From: Chelonoidis abingdonii
Lineage: Eukaryota > Chordata > Testudines > Testudinidae
DNA length: 64,000 nucleotides
Direction: 5' to 3'
NCBI RefSeq assembly: GCF_003597395.2
Contig: NC_133776.1
Location: 39,735,947-39,799,946, forward strand
Shown: piece after piece, positions 1 through 11,340 of the stretch
Layout: the number at the start of each line of letters is the position of its first letter
How positions within the stretch are numbered: position 1 is the stretch's first letter
The notes under the pieces: generated by a model
The model's input: only the letters and a program-made list of their open reading frames with translations
Database searches by the model: none
What the model was told of the DNA's origin: nothing
Position numbers and translations under genes: made by a program

Positions 1-2139
1 AAATCAATTGAACTTCTTCAGATCGCAAACCTTCAGTGAAGTGTTGAATTTCTTTTTTTTAATATGAACTGTAAGCCCCATGGGGCATTCTCAGCTAGTG
101 TAAGTTGTCTTCACTCCATTCGCAGCTGAGACTGTGCCTCCATAAACGTACATCATGTATACAGCACAGAACATTGTTTATACCAAAGAATTTAATTTGC
201 ATAATTTGAGGATGCAGTGTAATTTTTCAGGAAAGAAACTGTGACTAGCCAGCAGCAATCTAAACTGTTGTTGAAACGGTATCCTAAAACAGGAAATCTA
301 TGGAAGCTTAGACATTTACTTCAATAATGACAGGATTGGGGCCAAAGTAAATCTTTGGCCAGTGAGGTTGAATCTAATTGAGGATAAGTTTGCGTGTGTT
401 CATGACAAACTGGGGAGGATATTCTAAGATGATGTCAGGATAAAGGGAGAAAAAAAGATGTGCCAAAAGATTAAGCTATGTAGCTCCACAGAGTGTGTCC
501 AGATTTTTCAGCCCACTGCTGGTATTAGTATGTTGTTTTGATGCTTTAATAAGGCTTCTTTAAAGATTGTAGGACTGACATTCCCCATTATGTAGTCCTT
601 TAGACCCTCAGACTACAATGACTTCACATGGGTGGACTACACAGAGCCCTTGATGTCGGTAGGGCTCTATGCAGGGGCAGGAATCTGCCCACAAGAAGCT
701 CATTGCCAGATTGGGCCTTTACATCCAGGCAATGTGGGTAAAAAGTTCTACCAAGTCAGAACAATAAGAGTTTTACCCTCACCTTTGTCTCAGTTTTCAC
801 CAGAGTAAATGATGGCACAAGGCACAGAGCAATGGAGAATGAAGCCCTATGTAATAAATGTGTGCATGTCTGGCATGATGTCCAGTTTTGCACTAGATAT
901 TGTCACACGGAAATGCTTCCCAGACCAGCTCAAAACTGATGAACCTCATTCCTGTTGAATCACTGCAGTAATCAAATTGTTATCCCCAAAACACATGGTG
1001 CCTCATGATTTTGGCAGTAGATCCTGTGCTGTGGGAGATTCTGCCATTAATGGGAGCACAGATACTTCAAATGGGCATATAATAAACAGCAAATAAATTA
1101 CCCCCTCTCTCTTCAAAAGAACTAATCAAGTACTGCAGGAAAATGAATGTAAATAAACTATTGATTAAGAACTAAAAGGATTTTAATTATATTACTTACA
1201 GAAATAATTTAATTTAACCTAAACAGACAACTGGGAGCAGATATTTTGCCTGAGCATTCTTCAGATCACTAATTAAAATTTCCAGGAGGAAATTTGAGTT
1301 TAGTGTCTGGATCTTAAAGATAAACAGTGTTTGTGTTTCTTTTCATTACATTTTTATGAAGGTTTATGCAGAGATGAAATGTAATTTTGCTGTGCTCTAT
1401 TTAAAATAATATGATGACCTGGATATTTCATACTCCATGCTTATCTTTTAATCCGGGAAAGTTGAAAAATAAAACAGGATTTGGACTGGAGACATGTCAC
1501 ACATATTTCCTTTTCATGGGGATTTATATCTACATTGTTTATGGGATCATGGATGTAAAGGCTTTTTGTTTTGTTTTGTTTTTGCAAGAGAAAAACAATT
1601 ACAGCTTTGGGGCCCCACTCTTGTTCCCAGTGACACAAAGAGGGTATTTTGTCACTAACTTCAGTGAGAACAGGATCAGATCCTTTACTTTAAGCCTTAA
1701 GGACCTGATCCAAAGCACACTGAAAACTCATATAGACTTCAGCAGATTTTGGGTCAGACTCCAAGTGCCTGAAGTATAATGAAGGACATCAGTGAATCTA
1801 CATATTTTGTTTTATATAGCATTTGGCTTTCCATGCTTCTTCCTGCTTTACAACAGGTTATTTACTAGACTTCTGATTATTTATTTCTACATTACTAAAT
1901 GGGCAAGAGAGTCAATAATAATCTAATAAATAGAATAGGAAAGAGTTGCATAAAGAGGCATCTCATTTTCAAGATTTCTTTAAGAATTCTTCATAGCTAC
2001 CAGTTCTGTAGAGATTCTTTATCTATCTACAGCGGTAATTTTACAAATCTGAATAAATCTCTTTTCTTCCCCTCAGGTGGGGAGAAGAAGTGCTCTGTGG
2101 CCTCTCGTGTGAAAGGTGAATGATAGGCTTCTGTTAAGT
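1..2139. other. Unassigned AT-rich sequence
   Basis: I see no gene or clear transposon here apart from one short palindrome listed separately at 1704-1758. The open frames at 1411-1779 and 1899-2123 have no recognisable domain and read like AT-rich noncoding DNA. Confidence 0.5.
1704..1758. repeat. Short imperfect palindrome, CCTGATCCAAAG family
   Basis: The left arm reads CCTGATCCAAAGCACACTGAA. The right arm reads TTCAGCAGATTTTGGGTCAG, which is its approximate reverse complement. Related palindromes occur at 12006-12055, 45473-45539 and 59466-59536. It is probably a very old, decayed short inverted-repeat element. I cannot name the family. Confidence 0.55.
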
Positions 2140-2299
2140 TACTCCACCACTACCTCACACATGAAGAAGAGGTGAATGAACCCTCCCTTGTTACCCTGAA
2201 CTTCTGTATCCTCAGATTAGGAAGGAGGTAACAGAGAGATTCTTCCTCCTTGTGGATGGGAAGGATGTAAAACTGAAGCCCTTCTGGAGTCCACCTACC

Positions 2300-2761
2300 G
2301 TGGGGAAGAAGAATGTGAAGGGGAGACAAAGGAAACAGAACAAAGATGAATAAAGGGCTGTGATAGAAGACCATGAGGGAGTGAACAGACAGTGGGAAAT
2401 ATGAAGAGAAGGATAGACGATGATGAGAGAAGATGGAGGAAAAAGGGACTCAAAAGGAGGACAGAGAGAAGAAAAGTGGTGAGAGAACATAGGGAAGGAA
2501 AGAGGAAAAGACCAATCAAAAAGGAACACAAAGAAAAGAAACACAGGGAAGGAGGGGGCTGACTGTATAATCTTTTCACACATTGGGGAACAAATGAGAA
2601 GTACCCAGGGAAGTTAGTTCCATTGAGTAGGTACTCACTAATATAAGGACCAGGCACTTGAGCTCAGGGATAGAAGAGATGGAATGTGTAGAAAGTGATT
2701 AGGAGAGAGAATCAGGATAGGGAGAGATGACCAGGAAGGAGATGGAGGGCAGCAGTGGAGG
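2300..2761. repeat. Purine-rich (GA-rich) tract
   Basis: The plus strand is dominated by A and G, especially 2300-2560 and 2668-2761, with many GGAAGG, GAGAGA and AAAGGA words. The minus strand is therefore pyrimidine-rich and nearly stop-free. This explains the long serine/phenylalanine/proline-rich open frames there, which I do not regard as genes. No strict short repeat unit is visible. Confidence 0.65.
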
Positions 2762-2949
2762 CCTATTAGTTTGGTTTTCTCTCTGGAGGGTACGAGATGG
2801 CCCCTCAGTTTTTTTGCTTATTGTATAGGTTCATACTATTTGTTTTTGGTAGAGCTTCTTTGTGAGGCTTGTCCTGACTTGTGGGACACTGACAAGGATA
2901 TGGGTTTTTTTATTTGCTTTTTTAAAATAGAAAAAGTAGGTCTTTGCTA

Positions 2950-3235
2950 CAGTGACTAACATTTTTATTACAGTAGTGCCTAGAGGCTCCAGCAGAGATT
3001 GGTTCCCTATTGTGTTAGGTGTTCTGCAAACAAGTAGTATAAAACAATAATCTCTGCCCCAAAGACAAGACAAAGAAAGGTGGGAGGGGAAATAGAGGGG
3101 TGAAGTGAATTGACTAAGGTCGCACAGCAGGTCAACAGCAGAGCCCAGTAGAGTACCTGAGGCCTTCCAACTAACCCAGTGCCCCATCCTCTGGACTACA
3201 CTGTCTCCCACTAGCCCAAACTTCCTCCATAGACT
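2950..3235 (-). mobile_element. MIR-like tRNA-derived SINE, reversed
   Basis: Read on the minus strand, the right part (about 3100-3235) matches the tRNA-related head and core of MIR-type SINEs. The plus strand shows the usual reversed landmarks: GTGAAGTGAATTGACTAAGG, then CGCACAGCAGGTCAACAGCAG, then a terminal block near CTGGACTACACTGTCTCCC. The left part (2960-3060) is the tail, with TAGTGCCTAGAGGCTCC and TTGTGTTAGGTGTTCTGCAA. A tail-only relative lies at 7815-7945. Identified from memory of the family. Confidence 0.75.
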
Positions 3236-3859
3236 AGATATGGGTACCATATGTCATACTGCAGTTGACACATAGTGTATAGGCTGGGCATTTTTTAATG
3301 GAAATGCATAACTGTCTCAGGCATTATATGAATCAGTAAAATCAATCAATTAGTAGAACAAAGGGCATATTTTCATCATTTTATCTGAACATGTTTAAAA
3401 TAACTACCCTGGTGTAGTTATATCAGCTATTCAGCCTTCTGTGGTTTATAAACTAAATTCCATGAAGTCTTCTCTGTATGATACTGTCACAAAAAGCTTT
3501 GTAAACTCCGGTCCTCTCTGTTCTGCATAGGCAATAAAGATCTCAAGGCAGTTTTTATTGATGAGAGTGTGGACATAGGAGGGGTCACATTGTGTCCATG
3601 CCATCATCTGTCCCTCCGCTCAGAGTTGCACATTTTATTTTATGCTATTAGCTGCTGTCTTTGAACTCAAAAGGGGTTGCATTTCAGTTCTACTGGGTGT
3701 ATATAATTTTATCTCTCTTGGCAACCTTTCAGAAGTGGTGTGCCGTGTCTTTATTTATTCACTCTAGTTTAAGGTTTTGCGTGCTAGTAATACATTTTAA
3801 TGGTTTTAGAAGGTCTCTTTCTATGTCTATAATATATAACTAACCTATTGTTGTATGTA
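3236..3859. other. Unassigned sequence
   Basis: No gene or recognisable repeat. The 60-codon frame at 3661-3843 has no family resemblance. Confidence 0.4.
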
Positions 3860-4020
3860 AAGTAAATAAGGTTTTTAAAATGTTTAAGAAGCGTAATTTA
3901 AAATTAAATTAAAATGAAGAGCCCCCCAGACCACTGGCCAGGACCTGGGCAGTGTGAGTGCCACTGAAAATCAGCTCGCATGCCACCTTTGGTACACGTG
4001 CCATAGGTTACCTAGCCCTG
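3860..4020. mobile_element. hAT-type DNA transposon end fragment
   Basis: The right end, around 4004-4020, reads CATAGGTTACCTAGCCCTG. Its reverse complement resembles the CAGGGGTAGGCAACCTATGG terminus of some vertebrate hAT elements. Just inside lie GTGTGAGTGCCACTGAAAAT and a GGTACACGTGCC block typical of the same end. I could not find a matching left terminus, so this is probably a truncated copy. The left limit is approximate. Confidence 0.6.
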
Positions 4021-4929
4021 CTCTAGATGAAAGATACTAATAAACTAATACCATAGTGTTGTGACTGTAGAATTAATGCTTGATTGAACAATACAAATAG
4101 GGGAGCTGCACCAGTATGCATTAGTACATTGCATGTAAACCAAGTGTGTGTGTGCTTACGTATGTGAAGAGGTATATGAGAACTTTGGAGAAAGGGAGAG
4201 CTGTGTAGTGTGTTGACTGACTGACTGTTGTGTGTGGTGCATGTACGTGAAGCTGCAATATTAAGAAGTTGAGAGTGAAGTTGAAACATGAAGTGTAAGT
4301 TAAAGGAAGTGTTTGAACTGCTAGATATTTAATGATATATGGGGAGTCTGAGGTGACATTTGCAAATGTAAGTTGTATATTCTCTTTTCTTTTCCTGACC
4401 CTGTCTGGAAAACAATATTTTCTACCACCAGCCTACCCCAGGCAGAAAAAAAGAAGAGGCAGAATTCTCATACTTAAATTACTTTTTCCTTTCTTCTTTG
4501 GGTCAGCCCCACTCTATTATTTTAACCTTCATCCGCCTCCGTTTGTATGTGTGTCGTATGCACACTTAAAAACATAATAGACAAAAGATAGACATACATA
4601 ATATAAAATATGGTTTGTATTTAATCATGTATGGACTTTTGTTAAGAAAAGGTTGAAGAAATATGTGGGGTCTTCAATGCTCCTATTTTATTCCATGTAA
4701 AGTGAATATCTGTATAAACAAGTCACATTCTTCACTATGATTTGTGTGGCAAATTCAGCCCCATTTTTTCGATTCATGAAAATTCCTGATCAACTTTCTA
4801 ATGAATTTGATTTGGTTGTTTTTTGTGGAGAAAAATAGTTCCGTCCCAACATTTACTAGTGTAAGTGGGGGAATGGTCCCACTATTGTGGGGAACTTTCC
4901 TGTCTTATACACTACCCCTGTGAAATGGG
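4021..4929. other. Unassigned sequence with GT-rich stretch
   Basis: A GT-rich, weakly repetitive stretch lies around 4140-4260 (GTGTGTGTG near 4146). Nothing else is recognised. Confidence 0.4.
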
Positions 4930-6060
4930 ATAGCAAAAGATTCTGAGTCCGTGCCCCCACTTCCTTTACCCAGAGGTCGGTCTGCCTGACCTCAAAGGCT
5001 TCCCTTCCATTCTCCTGTGTGGTAGAGTCCTCGTAACTCCAACAAGGCTGGGCCCAGAATTTCTGGGGGGCTCACCCCCCAACCTTGTCGTAGGCACTTA
5101 GGGCAGGGGCTAGGGTGTCCCCACTCCGGGGTGCTCTCCCTGCACTGGATGCTTCCCTAACCCATTGATCATTACATACAGTTCAAAGCAAATACAACGT
5201 ATTAAACAGCAATCAAAAGAAAAAAATGGGACAGGTTAAAGGAAAACACGTGACATGATATCCCCTGTGGCATGGGGATATCATAACCAGTGTCTCTGGA
5301 ATGTAAGGGAAGTTCAGCCTGTTCCTCACAAGTCCCAGGCCTCCTGCCCAAGCCCTGGTTGTGCTGCAGGGATGCTGTGGGTTGGACACTTGCTCTCGCA
5401 GTGGCCACAAGCTCTCAGGTTCTAGGTGGCAAGACCCTTTTTCCCAGGATCACCCCTGCACCGTCAGGGTTACGATCCCTCTCCAAATGTGGCCTGCAGG
5501 GCCTCTTGGTTGAGGGCATCTCCCTGCACTGGTCCTGCTGTCCAGGTTCCCCTTCGCTCTCCCCAGCTGCTCAACGCACCCTGCTCCAGACTGCTTCAGC
5601 CTCAGCTCTGCTCTGCCTCAGCACTGCTGCTGTTGCTGCTGCTCTACCTCCAGGTCCCTGGGTTGTTTCTCTGGCCCCTCTGGCTCTGTGGCTGAAGTCC
5701 TGCTCTCAACACAGGTCTGCTCTGTGGGCTGCTTCTGTGACTGCTCCCAGCTCTGACCTGCTTCCTGCGCTGCTTTTTTGGCCAGTCTGGCTGGCTCAGC
5801 TCTGCTCCCCAGCTCAGCTTGGGCCCTACTTTCTCCTTAGCGAGGGGTGCACTCTGTCTGACCCAGGCAATTCCCCCAGGAGGATGGGACTGCCCACCCC
5901 CAGCCTCCTGACTCCCAAATTAGCCTGCCTGTCCTGTCAATCAGGCTGACCTAAAGCACTGGCCTCTCTCCATTGTTCCTGGGGATTGTCAGTCTCAGGA
6001 TCCTGATTTCCCATTGACTCTTCCCCTTTCTTTTGGTATAGGGAGCTAGCCAACCAAAAC
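4930..6060. repeat. GC-rich interspersed repeat, probably LTR-retroelement derived
   Basis: This block is clearly more C/G-rich than its surroundings, with sharp shifts near 4940 and 6060. It has many CTGCTCC, CAGCTCTGCTC and CCCCAG words (5560-5830), like several long turtle LTRs. I found no confident TG...CA ends or target duplication, so the LTR call is an inference. A small inverted repeat (GATATCCCC...GGGGATATC) sits at about 5257-5283. The 219-codon frame at 5290-5949 is open because the sequence is C-rich. It shows no domain and I do not call it a gene. Confidence 0.4.
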
Positions 6061-6294
6061 ACCCCCCTGAGTTTTAGTAAGGAGAGAACTTACAGGAGCA
6101 TAGATAAGAGCAAAACTTTCTTCACGCGAAAGATCATTAAACATGAACAGAGATGAATCAAAATGCCATTCTGAATTCACAGAAATGTCTGCGAATGACT
6201 TCTATGCCCATTATAGCCCAAACTATGTCCTTAAGTGCTTTTGCTGAATCGTGGCCTAATTGATGAGCTCTAGTATAAAGCTTGATGGGAGAGA
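6061..6294. other. Unassigned sequence
   Basis: Nothing recognised. Confidence 0.4.
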
Positions 6295-6520
6295 AGGGAT
6301 GGTCATGTGGTTAGAGAATCAGTCTTGGATTTGGACAACTGAGGTTCCTTTAATTCCCTGCTCTACTACAGACTTTCTCATGATGACCTGGGGGCAAATC
6401 ACTTAGTATCTTTTTGTCCAAGTGCCCCATCCTTAAAATGGGGATAACAGCACTTCCCTGTCTCCAGAGGAACACCCATGTGTATTGTGGTGAGGATAAA
6501 TATATTAAACATTGTAATTC
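6295..6520 (+). mobile_element. MIR-like tRNA-derived SINE
   Basis: The order of blocks matches MIR: a tRNA-related head (ATGTGGTTAGAGAATCAG), a box-B-like part (GAGGTTCCTTTAATTCCCTG), then GGGGGCAAATCACTTAGTATC, CCTTAAAATGGGGATAACAG and TTGTGGTGAGGATAAATATA. The copy is heavily mutated and ancient. It is in forward orientation, opposite to the copy at 2950-3235. Confidence 0.8.
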
Positions 6521-7814
6521 AGCCCAAACATGTACCTAAAATAGATGACCAATGACTACAACCTGCACTGCTAACAGAATATCACAGTACTTCAAAGAGT
6601 GCTTAAAAGCAAATGATGCAGCACGGTGGCTTGTGTTCTGTCCTTTGAACCTGACTAGATATAGCATGGAGATCATTCAAAGGGCCAGAACCTATTCAAG
6701 TTAAAGTAGCATTGACCTCAGTGGGAATTTTGTCTCATTGAAGAGAACCTAGAACAAACCTTTGTATGCAATTGAGTTCTAAAGTGATCTACACATAGAT
6801 GGATTTTATTTTCAATCAAGTATGTTAGGGATTACAAGTTGGCTAAGAGAGACTGTAGCATAGAAGAAATCAGATACAAAATACGGTTTAAGTGGCTGGT
6901 GCTACAGGATAAAGCTGTGTATTTGAAATTATAGTACCATTTTATTAACAGGATTTGTGGGTTTTTGTACCTTTGAATTCTACTACCATTCTGGTACAGC
7001 TTCTGATTCTGCTTATCTCTTGCTACAGGTTGGTGGAGATATGTTTGTAATTTTTTCTTTGAAATATTTGCACTTATGCATAAAAGTAAATCCTGAATCC
7101 AAATAAATCACTACAAGGTTGTACTGGTTAACAATACGTCCTACCTGAATGTGCCTAGTTTGCCTGCACATTTGCCCCTTCATTTATATGGCTGACAACA
7201 TATCCTCTCAGCAGCACAGAAAAGGAAGCCTTTATATTGTGACCCTGATGTGATCTTTCCATAAAGACTTTGCCAATTCATGACTTTCCTAAGTAAGGTG
7301 ACAGAGGGCATGACCATAAAAATCATCAGACTTGGTATTTTCCCCATGTTCCTAGTAGTTTATCACCATACAGTGATTGTTTGAAGGGAGCTGGGTGGAT
7401 ACTGAAAAAAAAAAAAAAATCCCCACTAGGATTCATTCATTCTTTTAAGCCAAATCGCTGTGATTGTATTTGCCTGTTTTCTGTAAATATCTAGTGAGTG
7501 ATTTTACTATCAGGGATATTATCATAACATCAGACTTTCTGAAATATTTCAGACTTTTCCTAGGAAATGTAACAGAAGCCTGTCTGGTCTGGCTTTGGGC
7601 CTATCCACTGCCTCAATTTCCCTCTCTGTCAGGTTTTTCCAGCTTTCAGCATGTTTATTTTACTCAGGTGCTTTAATCACAAACTGCTTTTATTTTCCCA
7701 GAAGGCCTGTTCCTAGCAATGTGCTCCTCTGTCACGTAACCACTAATTTCCTTCACCCAGACAGGTGAGCTACATCTGGTACAGGAGCAGCTGAGCCTTA
7801 GACTACTGGGAACT
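6521..7814. other. Unassigned sequence with an A15 run
   Basis: A run of about 15 adenines lies at 7405-7419. No gene or clear transposon is visible. The 70-codon frame at 7464-7676 has no recognisable family. Confidence 0.45.
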
Positions 7815-7945
7815 GGGAAAATATTATGTATTATCTGTATTCCAGTAGCACCTAGAAGTCTCAACTGAAATTAGGCCCCATTGTGCTAGGTGTTGTACTT
7901 ATCCATAGTAAGAGAGAATCTCTGCCCTGGAAAGTTTATAATCTA
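7815..7945 (-). mobile_element. SINE tail fragment, reversed
   Basis: It shares blocks with 2950-3060: CAGTAGCACCTAGAAG, CCCCATTGTGCTAGGTGTTG, and TAGTAAGAGAGAATCTCTGCC followed by a TTATAATCTA block. Only the tail part of the SINE is present. The tRNA-like head is missing, as expected for a truncated copy. Confidence 0.7.
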
Positions 7946-9639
7946 GGGCACCTAAATAAGTACTTTCAACAGGATTTAGATACTTTTGAAAATGGCATCC
8001 TAGACTATCTTTCCAGCTTGAGTCAAATGCTGTAGTTTAGCCTTGCTTTAATGGCTGTGCAGAGTTCACTCCTCACAGTTCCCACGATCAGTAATTTTGC
8101 CCATTCTTTGCAGGATGGATGAAGGTGGGGAAGGGAGTATCTTTCTGCCCCTCTTACACCATGCACCTACAGCGAGGTCAGACACAAGCTGGTCCTCTAT
8201 ATCCTGGACAGATCCAAGCACATTGCTGATGCTTACATAGTACATAATGATGATAATGTATTTAAGATTGTGAGTGTTCACACTAGAACTCTCATTCTGT
8301 GGTGTATGCAAATCCAGTAAGGTGACAGAAACTTACCATGTAACATGTGTCCACTCAAAACAGGTTTAATGTTAAGTGCTGACTATTCCTGAAGGAATGC
8401 TCACGAACAAGTTGCAGTTGAAAAAATATGTGCAGAAGTTATTCAGAGCCTAATTTCAAATAAGACGTGAATATGAGAAAGCTATTATTTGTTGGTACAC
8501 TATTTACAAAGAGGAAAAGAGCTAAAATTAGTTTAATAAATTACTCACCCAGCTCTAGTGTGTTGGCCTTAGTTATTTTGTCATCTTAATTCCCTGTGCT
8601 CTCTCTTTTGCTGTTCAAAGTCAGTTTTCACATCCGGTAAGGCATGTTCTGAGATTTTAGCCGCCCCTGTGGAGCTATTATCTGATTCCTCATTGTTGCA
8701 GGTATGAATGGGGAAAAGTCAATGATTGTATTCATGACTGTAGTGGCTTTTCTTTCTGTATAAATGTCAATTAATCCTAGGTCAGTTATACTTTTTCAAG
8801 GATTACAGAGCTTGCTCCTTAGCTTGTGTGGTTGTCCTAGAGATCTCCCTCAAGCTGTGTAGGCAAAATCCTCAACCAAGAAGGAAAATTCCAGAATTGA
8901 TAAGGTAAAGAGATTAAAATTTAGTTTGTAAAATAATGACCAGACTTAGATACTGTGATTTCTTGTAAGAGAGCCATCAACCCAGTTTTGTAGCAGTGTG
9001 GTTTGTTTATGACCTCCTAATGATTTTACAATTGGTTTCAAATCTCCTTTTTGTGGAACGAGATGGCTATTCCACATTCCTTATTTAAGATGTGCGAGAG
9101 AAACTCACCCATGCTCTTTAATCTCTTGCTGTAAATGATGCATTTCTTAAACATTGCCTTCCATTTTCTTAGATTTTTTTTATGGGACTGTTTAGTCTGT
9201 TTACCGCTTTGCAGTGTGTGTGATTGTCATTACATTTTGTCATTACATTTTCTCTGTGCTCTTATCATTGTGTTCAATCGACAGTGATTACCATAAATAA
9301 GATAAGAAGAAAGGAAAATTGATTTGGAAAATAGCAGCAAAGACAGATACAGTATTGTATGAAATGGAGATAGTTGATCATGAAGGTCTAGTAAAACATA
9401 AAGATGAATAAGAATCACTTTCAGAACATTCAAAGCCATGTCCTTCTGCTATATGGGGGTCAGTGAATGCAATTTTAACTGCCATATTTCATGCCATAAC
9501 ATTATAATGGTCCCGAATCCCCTTTGTATGCCTGAGTGATGAAACAATATAAGTATATTATACAAGTAGTAATTACTCAAGATACTAGAATTTTAGAATG
9601 CTAATCTATTTCAAGGAACTTAAAATAAAAAGAGGGTTT
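7946..9639. other. Unassigned sequence
   Basis: No gene or well-defined repeat. A short stretch near 7955-8005 (GCACCTAAATAAGT ... TACTTTTGAAAATGGC) resembles the TTTTGAAAATTTT palindrome family seen at 26875-26960, but it is too decayed to call separately. Confidence 0.4.
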
Positions 9640-9885
9640 TTAGTTATGTAAATAGAAAGAGAATAAGGAAGGACAAGGTTTGGCAGCTATGCAATGTGGA
9701 TGGGAAGGAATTTAAAACTAATCTAGGTATGGTCCAAAAACTAAATAAATACTTTGCCTTGGTTTTCAATAAGAATGATAATATGGAACATGTGCATGAA
9801 GGCAGTATAGCTGATGGAAATGAATGTCTAGAAATAGAAATGTGCACACCTGAGGTAGAAGTATAGCTTGAAGGGCTCAATGCAT

Positions 9886-11100
9886 TCAAACTGGATGGAC
9901 TGGATAATTTCCATCCCAGAATGCTGAAAGAACTGGCCTGTGAGATCATTACACCAGTTTCAAGGATTTTTAATAAATCTATCTATTCTCGGGAAGTATC
10001 CTATGATTGGAGAATAGCTAACATCATACCTATATTTTTTAAAAAAGGGGGAAAAGTCATGTAGGTAATTGCAGACCTCTTAGTCTGACCTCAATAGTGA
10101 GCAAGGCTTTAGAACAAATTGTGAAGGAAAAAATATTTAAATGAATGGAGGTAAAAGGTAAAGGGGATGTAATGAAAAACGGGCTTACCAAAAGTAGGTC
10201 ATGCTAGACTAACCTGATTTCCTTCTTTGAGAAAATAACTGATTTTTTAGATAAGGGAAGTTCAGTGGAACTAATATACTAGGGGTATACACTTCAGTAA
10301 AACACCCAGGGCTGGCCTGTGCCACTGGGCTCAGGCTGAAGGGCTATAAAATTGTAGTGTATATGTCCAAGCTCTGGGACACAGAAGGCAATGGGTTGTG
10401 CTGAAAGATGAATTGTTGGATCAGAGGGAGGTTACCAGCAGAGTTCCTCAAGGATCAGTCTTAGTAAATATTTTAATTAATGACTGTGACAGAAAAAGTA
10501 GGAGTGTGCTAATTAAATTTGTAACAATACAAAGTTGGGATCCATTGTCAATATGGAGGAGGATTGGAATATTATACAGGAAGATCTGCATGAATTTGAA
10601 GACTGGCATGACAGAAATGGGATGAAATTCAATACTAAAAAGTGCAAGATCATGTATTTAGAATCCAATAATAAGAATTTCTGCTACAAGCTGTGTCTCA
10701 TCAGGTGGAAGCAACAGAGGGAGAGAAAGACCTGGGTGTGTGAGTCGATCACAGCATGGCTATGAACTACTAATGTGTGGCTGTGAAAAAGGAAATGCCT
10801 CCAATAGTATATAGGTATTTCCAAGTATAAGGCACTGAGGTAAGGTTTTATTTGGAATATTGCATACAATTGTTGTCACCCATGTTCAAGAAAGATGACT
10901 GTAAATTGGAACAGATAAAGAGAAGAGCTACTGGGATGATCAGGGAAATGAAAGGCCTATCTTATGAGAGGAGACTAAAAGAGTTTGGCCTGTTTAGTCT
11001 AGTAAAAAGAAGGCTGAGAGGTGATATGATTGCTTTTTATAAATTGATTGTGTGGGGTGGGGATAAACACAGAGAATGTGAATGTGAAGAGCTGATTTAA
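9886..11100 (+). pseudogene. Broken CR1 reverse transcriptase
   Basis: The reading frame is lost several times. Early RT: LDNFHPRMLKELACEIITPV (from about 9897), then DWRIANIIPIF, an in-frame stop and shifts. The core contains EVTSRVPQGSVLVNILINDC (about 10428-10487), matching the GVPQGSVL-type motif of CR1. It is followed in another frame by NGMKFNTKKCKIMYLES. The C-terminal part reads KRRATGMIREMKGLSYERRL and continues with FGLFSLVKRRLRGDMI, diagnostic of CR1 ORF2. The YADD-type catalytic segment is lost or scrambled. The gene cannot make enzyme. Confidence 0.85.
10290..10380. mobile_element. Possible small inverted-repeat insertion inside CR1
   Basis: The CR1 frame breaks off after TTCAGTAAAACA and resumes near GGGTTGTGCTGAAAGATGAA. 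Between them is sequence with CACTGGGCTCAGGCTGAAGG and TATAAAATTGTAGTGTATAT, which resembles a turtle MITE end with a GTGTAGACATACC-like terminus. A partial partner GGGGTATACACT lies at about 10272-10283. Boundaries are uncertain, and part of the CR1 was lost at the same place. Confidence 0.35.
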
Positions 11101-11340
11101 ATTAAAATACAGTGTTGGCACGAGAACAGTTTATAAACTGACCATGAACAAATTCAGACTGGAAATTAAAAGATAGTTTCTAACCATTAGAGAGGTGAGG
11201 TTCTGGAACAGCCTCCCCACCCACATCTCGCAGGAATTGTGGAGGCAACCAACTTAATCAGTTTGAAGAGACAACTGGACAAATATATGAGTATGATGGG
11301 GTTGCTTTTGGTGGTAGGGGGCAGGGTTCAGTAGCCCTGG

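Larger units (their letters stand above)
9640..11340 (+). mobile_element. CR1 LINE, long decayed copy
   Basis: This is a non-LTR retrotransposon copy in forward orientation, covering the middle and end of ORF2 plus part of the 3' region. The order is as in CR1: a linker (ACTTTGCCTTGGTTTTCAAT near 9750), the reverse-transcriptase start (9886-10130), the RT core (10398-10640), the C-terminal segment (10850-11060) and a 3' stretch (GGTTCTGGAACAGCCTCCCC near 11200). It is interrupted around 10290-10380 by foreign sequence. The terminal CR1 tail is not clear, so the right limit is approximate. Confidence 0.85.

Noticed and set aside
2212..2657. Overlapping minus-strand open frames of 120-123 codons
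   Set aside because: They are produced by the pyrimidine-rich strand opposite the purine tract. The composition is nearly all S, F, P and L.
4146..4260. Possible GT microsatellite
   Set aside because: The repeat units are too irregular to call a microsatellite. Noted only as GT-rich.
5290..5949. 219-codon plus-strand open frame
   Set aside because: It lies in a C-rich repeat, lacks any domain, overlaps other open frames in the same region, and is rich in S, L, P and A as expected for C-rich noncoding DNA.
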